Origin: Schizophyllum amplum
Lineage: Eukaryota > Basidiomycota > Agaricomycetes > Agaricales > Schizophyllaceae
Assembly (NCBI GenBank): GCA_007026445.1
Contig: VDMD01000172.1
Span: 1-42,383 of the forward strand
Length of the DNA: 42,383 nt
Reading direction: 5' to 3'
The notes below the pieces were generated by a model that was not told where the DNA came from, ran no database searches, and worked only from the letters and a program-made list of their open reading frames with translations. A program made the position numbers and the translations under genes. Positions 39,763-42,383 of this stretch are shown here, piece after piece (the stretch's first letter is position 1; each line of letters begins with the position of its first letter).

Positions 39763-41227
39763 TCACAACAGCGTCGTCGCAATGATAGCCACACCAACGC
39801 CAACAAAGAACATGGCGGGCACTAACCGCCCGCCTCCGTTCGCACCGACGCTGCCGTTGTCGACCCATTCCTGCCACGCCGTGTGGAGCATGAGCGCGAA
39901 TGCCTGCCCCTCCGGACTTTGGCTGCCCTCTTCCCCAAAGGACAGTGGGTTCACGACCGGCGTCAGCCAACCGTCGTCGTCGAAGTGCACGAGCGCAGAG
40001 TCATTCCCGCTTTGCGTTGCGAAGAGCTGCGAGCGCGAGTTCTCTGCTTGTGGCAGATAGTGCCACTCGTTCCGCAGGAGCGCGAGGCGATAGACTGTGC
40101 TGGCAAGGAGCGCGGTGCCGGAGGCGTCATAGAAGTTGTCCCCGTCCAGAGACTCGTCGGCGTAGTTGGCGAAGAGGCCATTGTCGTACTGTGCGCACCG
40201 TCAGCGGGTGGCGCAGGGAAAGACAGATAAACGTACAAGGTGATCCTCGTACATTGCCGCGTGAATCTCCTTCACCCAGTCTGTAAGATCGTTCTGCTGG
40301 TCTTCGTAGTCGTCCGCGTACTGTGAATGCTGTATTGTCGCCAAGACGCGCAGCATGCCGGCCGCAGCCCAGCCGTTGCCTAAATTGAGTGGCGTCAGCG
40401 CTACAGTACCGGGGGATTTGCCACATACGCACCCGTGGTCCAATGCCCATCATCTGAGTATGAGCCCTCGGTGATGTGCTTCCACAGGTTGCCCGCGTCC
40501 TCGTCGCGCAGATAGTCACGGTAGAGCTTGATCTGGTTGTACGCCTCGTCGAGGAGCGTCGTGTTCTGCGTGATGACGCCATAGTAGGCGAGGAAGGGCG
40601 GTACCTGCGAGCCGTCGCACTGAGCATTGGCGCCAAGAGAGCTAAGAGGTGCGTGCAGACGTACCATGTAGACCGAATCTGACCAAAGTTGAGATTCGGA
40701 GACCCTGTGGGAGATCGCGCCGTCCGACGTGCGAGGGACGTGGTTGAGCAGGTAGTTGAGCTGGTCGCGCGCCGCACCCGCGTAGTCCTGGTCGTCTTGT
40801 CCCGTCCAGTTCGCGAGAATGACTGACACGCCGATCGACGCTGGGTCTCCGGCACTGCCGTCCTGCATGAGGGGCTGCGCGCCGGTCGCATTGTTGTTAC
40901 TCGACGCGCGATCACTGACCACGTCCTGGGCGATCGAGAGCACTTTAGCTAGGGAGTCGGGCGCGTCTTGGGATGGGGGCAGCTCGTTTGACGAGAAAAC
41001 GCTGAAGTCGGGCGTGTCGGTCTCAGTATCGCCTCGGCGCGAGTGCCGATCTCCCAACTAGTGCGTGCTGTTAGCGCATTTGGACGTAAGCGGGGAGTGA
41101 GAACGCACCTGCGTGTCGCGCTGTTCGCCAACCGAGCGCGTATGCGACTAATCTGGTCATCGGTGAGGTCCTGTGCGCGCGCTACCAGAGCGAGGCCAGC
41201 AAGCGCTGCAGCAAAAAGGCGTCTCAT
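39763..41227 (-). CDS. Secreted six-hairpin glycosidase-like protein (GH88/GH105 type), probably GPI-anchored; one apparent indel
   Basis: The start at 41227 gives a signal peptide (MRRLFAAALAGLALVARA). After an intron the protein reads WEIGTRAEAIL, DTPDFSVFSS, PLMQDGSAGDPASIGV, and WSDSVYM joined by splicing to VPPFLAYYG. Then come TTGNGWAAAGMLRVL and ANYADE. The D(S)xYM..PFLA and GNGW patterns are those of (alpha/alpha)6 enzymes such as unsaturated rhamnogalacturonyl hydrolases. The C-terminus (NGGGRLVPAMFF then a hydrophobic end with no charge) looks like a GPI-anchor signal, so it probably sits on the cell surface. One base seems missing near 41024 (CTGAGACC where CTGGAGACC keeps the frame). 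The rest is intact. The substrate is not established. Confidence 0.8.
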
Positions 41228-42383
41228 CGAGGGTCGAAAGAGCAAGGAAATACGACGCGCGGGAGCCTGTTATGAGTACCGGTCTCGGGCTGCTGCGCTG
41301 GCTGATGGTGTCTGTCCGGCTGCCGGCGCGGGTCAGGCCAGGGCGTACCTATGTCGAAGAGCTGAGGAACTCACCTGACACCAAGGTTATGTTCAAAGCG
41401 ATTGAGATAGTAAATGTACGAAAGCAAGAGACGGTTGGCGGGAAGCCGTAGTAAATACGAAAACAAGCCGGCTGGGCACACAATTTCCTCGGCTTTCCAA
41501 GGAGACCAAGAGCCATGCGGGGGCTGATGTCATCCGCCCGTTGCCCGGGCCGCGGCCCCTGATCACTGTACCTGTGTTTTGTGTCCGCTTCGGGCAGCCC
41601 TTGTGTTGGCGATAAACGACTCCGGAGTGCTTGAGGCGCCCAGGGAGCGCATAGGAAAACGCAGGAGATGTCTACAAAACCGTCGGCAAAGGTCTCGTTG
41701 ACCAGCGGGAGAGCGTCTGAAACGGACGCGCAGTTGTTACGCAACGAGGGACGCGCGTTGCCGCATGGATGCTGGTCAGTGGGTAGCCATTTGAACCACG
41801 CTCATGCGAACTTCCCGCGGCAACGCACATCTGCCAATGGTACCACTGCAGAACCGACGGTGTTAACGTTCCCACGCTGTCTTGACTTTGAACTGGCCAA
41901 GAGCTGCAATGGAAAGAGCATCAGCTTCGACGAATACAACGCGCGTAGCGAACTGTAGCACCACACCAGATGACCCGGGGGATTATCTACAGGAAAGGAA
42001 GTATATGGGGACCCATCTGTGCTGATATTTGTGCCACAGGCCGACATCAGACTGCATATATATAGACAAGGTCGTCGAGACGCGGGAAGGCTAGTTGGTA
42101 ATTGGAGCGGACGAGGTCCACCGGTCGCGATCACGTGACATGGGCGCGCGATCGCAATGCCCAACAGTCGAGCGAGAGGAAAATGGTATTCAGAACCCTA
42201 ACAAGGAATCATACTACTAGACCATCAGGCCGATGAAGGGCGGTCCCGCCATTTAGTTAACTATGTAGGATGTTTTGACGGCCTGTAACACATTGTCCCG
42301 TATACGGTACTTACTCGTCCTATTATTCAGGCCGTGTCCTTTGTTGCGTACTATTAGCTACTCCTTGTCCTTTGCTACATCTG
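41228..42383. other. No supportable gene (upstream of the six-hairpin gene)
   Basis: Open frames of 60-130 codons occur on both strands. None has a domain, signal peptide, plausible splice partner or consistent codon use. The first few hundred bases must contain the promoter of the minus-strand gene at 41227. The end of the window is AT-richer and also shows nothing I can name. Confidence 0.35.

Noticed and set aside
41349..41958. Overlapping open frames on both strands upstream of the six-hairpin gene
   Set aside because: Neither frame has a domain, splice partner or consistent codon use; the region must hold a promoter.
1..42383. CRISPR arrays, bacterial operons, ribosome binding sites and phage modules
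   Set aside because: The window is eukaryotic: spliced genes, TATA boxes, LTR element. No regularly spaced repeats were seen.

Overview
The window is a piece of a filamentous basidiomycete genome, most likely a wood- or litter-decaying Agaricomycete. The evidence is GC-rich coding sequence, genes split by many introns of about 50 nt with GT(R)NGT donors, plant cell-wall glycosidases, and a multidomain GTPase/VWA gene of a kind I associate with mushroom genomes. It mixes conserved housekeeping genes with a nested transposon insertion and a tandem duplication.

Layout. 1-341 is the 3' end of an unidentified gene (+). 555-10737 is a PIF/Harbinger-like MITE (about 96-bp terminal inverted repeats, TTA target duplication). 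It was split by a full-length Ty3/Gypsy chromodomain retrotransposon (LTRs 646-934 and 10125-10413, target duplication GCTCG). The two LTRs are identical by eye, so the insertion is recent. The retroelement has one uninterrupted 2943-codon Gag-Pol frame with two unusual extra segments, and a 33-T run where a primer binding site is expected.

11136-20277 (-) is one giant gene with about 42 short introns. It encodes roughly 2,300 residues: a possible beta-propeller, a GBP/atlastin-like GTPase, a long Cys/His-rich zinc region and a C-terminal VWA domain with an intact MIDAS. I consider this the most interesting protein in the window. 21006-23304 (+) is an RBR-type ubiquitin ligase. 23420-26036 (-) is a PSO2/SNM1 DNA cross-link repair nuclease.

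From about 25.9 to 32.4 kb lies a tandem duplication. The ancestral order was PSO2 5' end, then a secreted GH43 gene, then the RPT4 3' end. Duplication gave two intact GH43 genes (26558-28253 and 30028-31724). It also left an orphan RPT4 3' fragment (about 28.8-28.92 kb) fused to an orphan PSO2 5' fragment (about 28.94-29.07 kb). A further decayed GH43 C-terminal fragment lies at about 29.64-29.87 kb. The working RPT4 proteasome ATPase gene is 32328-34088 (-).

34555-37452 (-) is a SEC1/Munc18 exocytosis gene whose reading frame is broken by three apparent one-base indels in G/C runs. 38049-39261 (+) is a conserved-looking gene of unknown function. 39763-41227 (-) is a secreted, probably GPI-anchored six-hairpin glycosidase-like protein with one apparent one-base indel. 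The last 1.1 kb shows no supportable gene.

The genes do not form one pathway. The housekeeping functions are the proteasome, exocytosis, DNA repair and ubiquitin ligation. The GH43 pair and the six-hairpin enzyme fit extracellular polysaccharide breakdown. The giant GTPase could act in internal defence or membrane dynamics, but that is inference. Exon junctions given here were worked out by hand from splice sites and reading-frame continuity. Family names rest on recognised motifs, not on a search.
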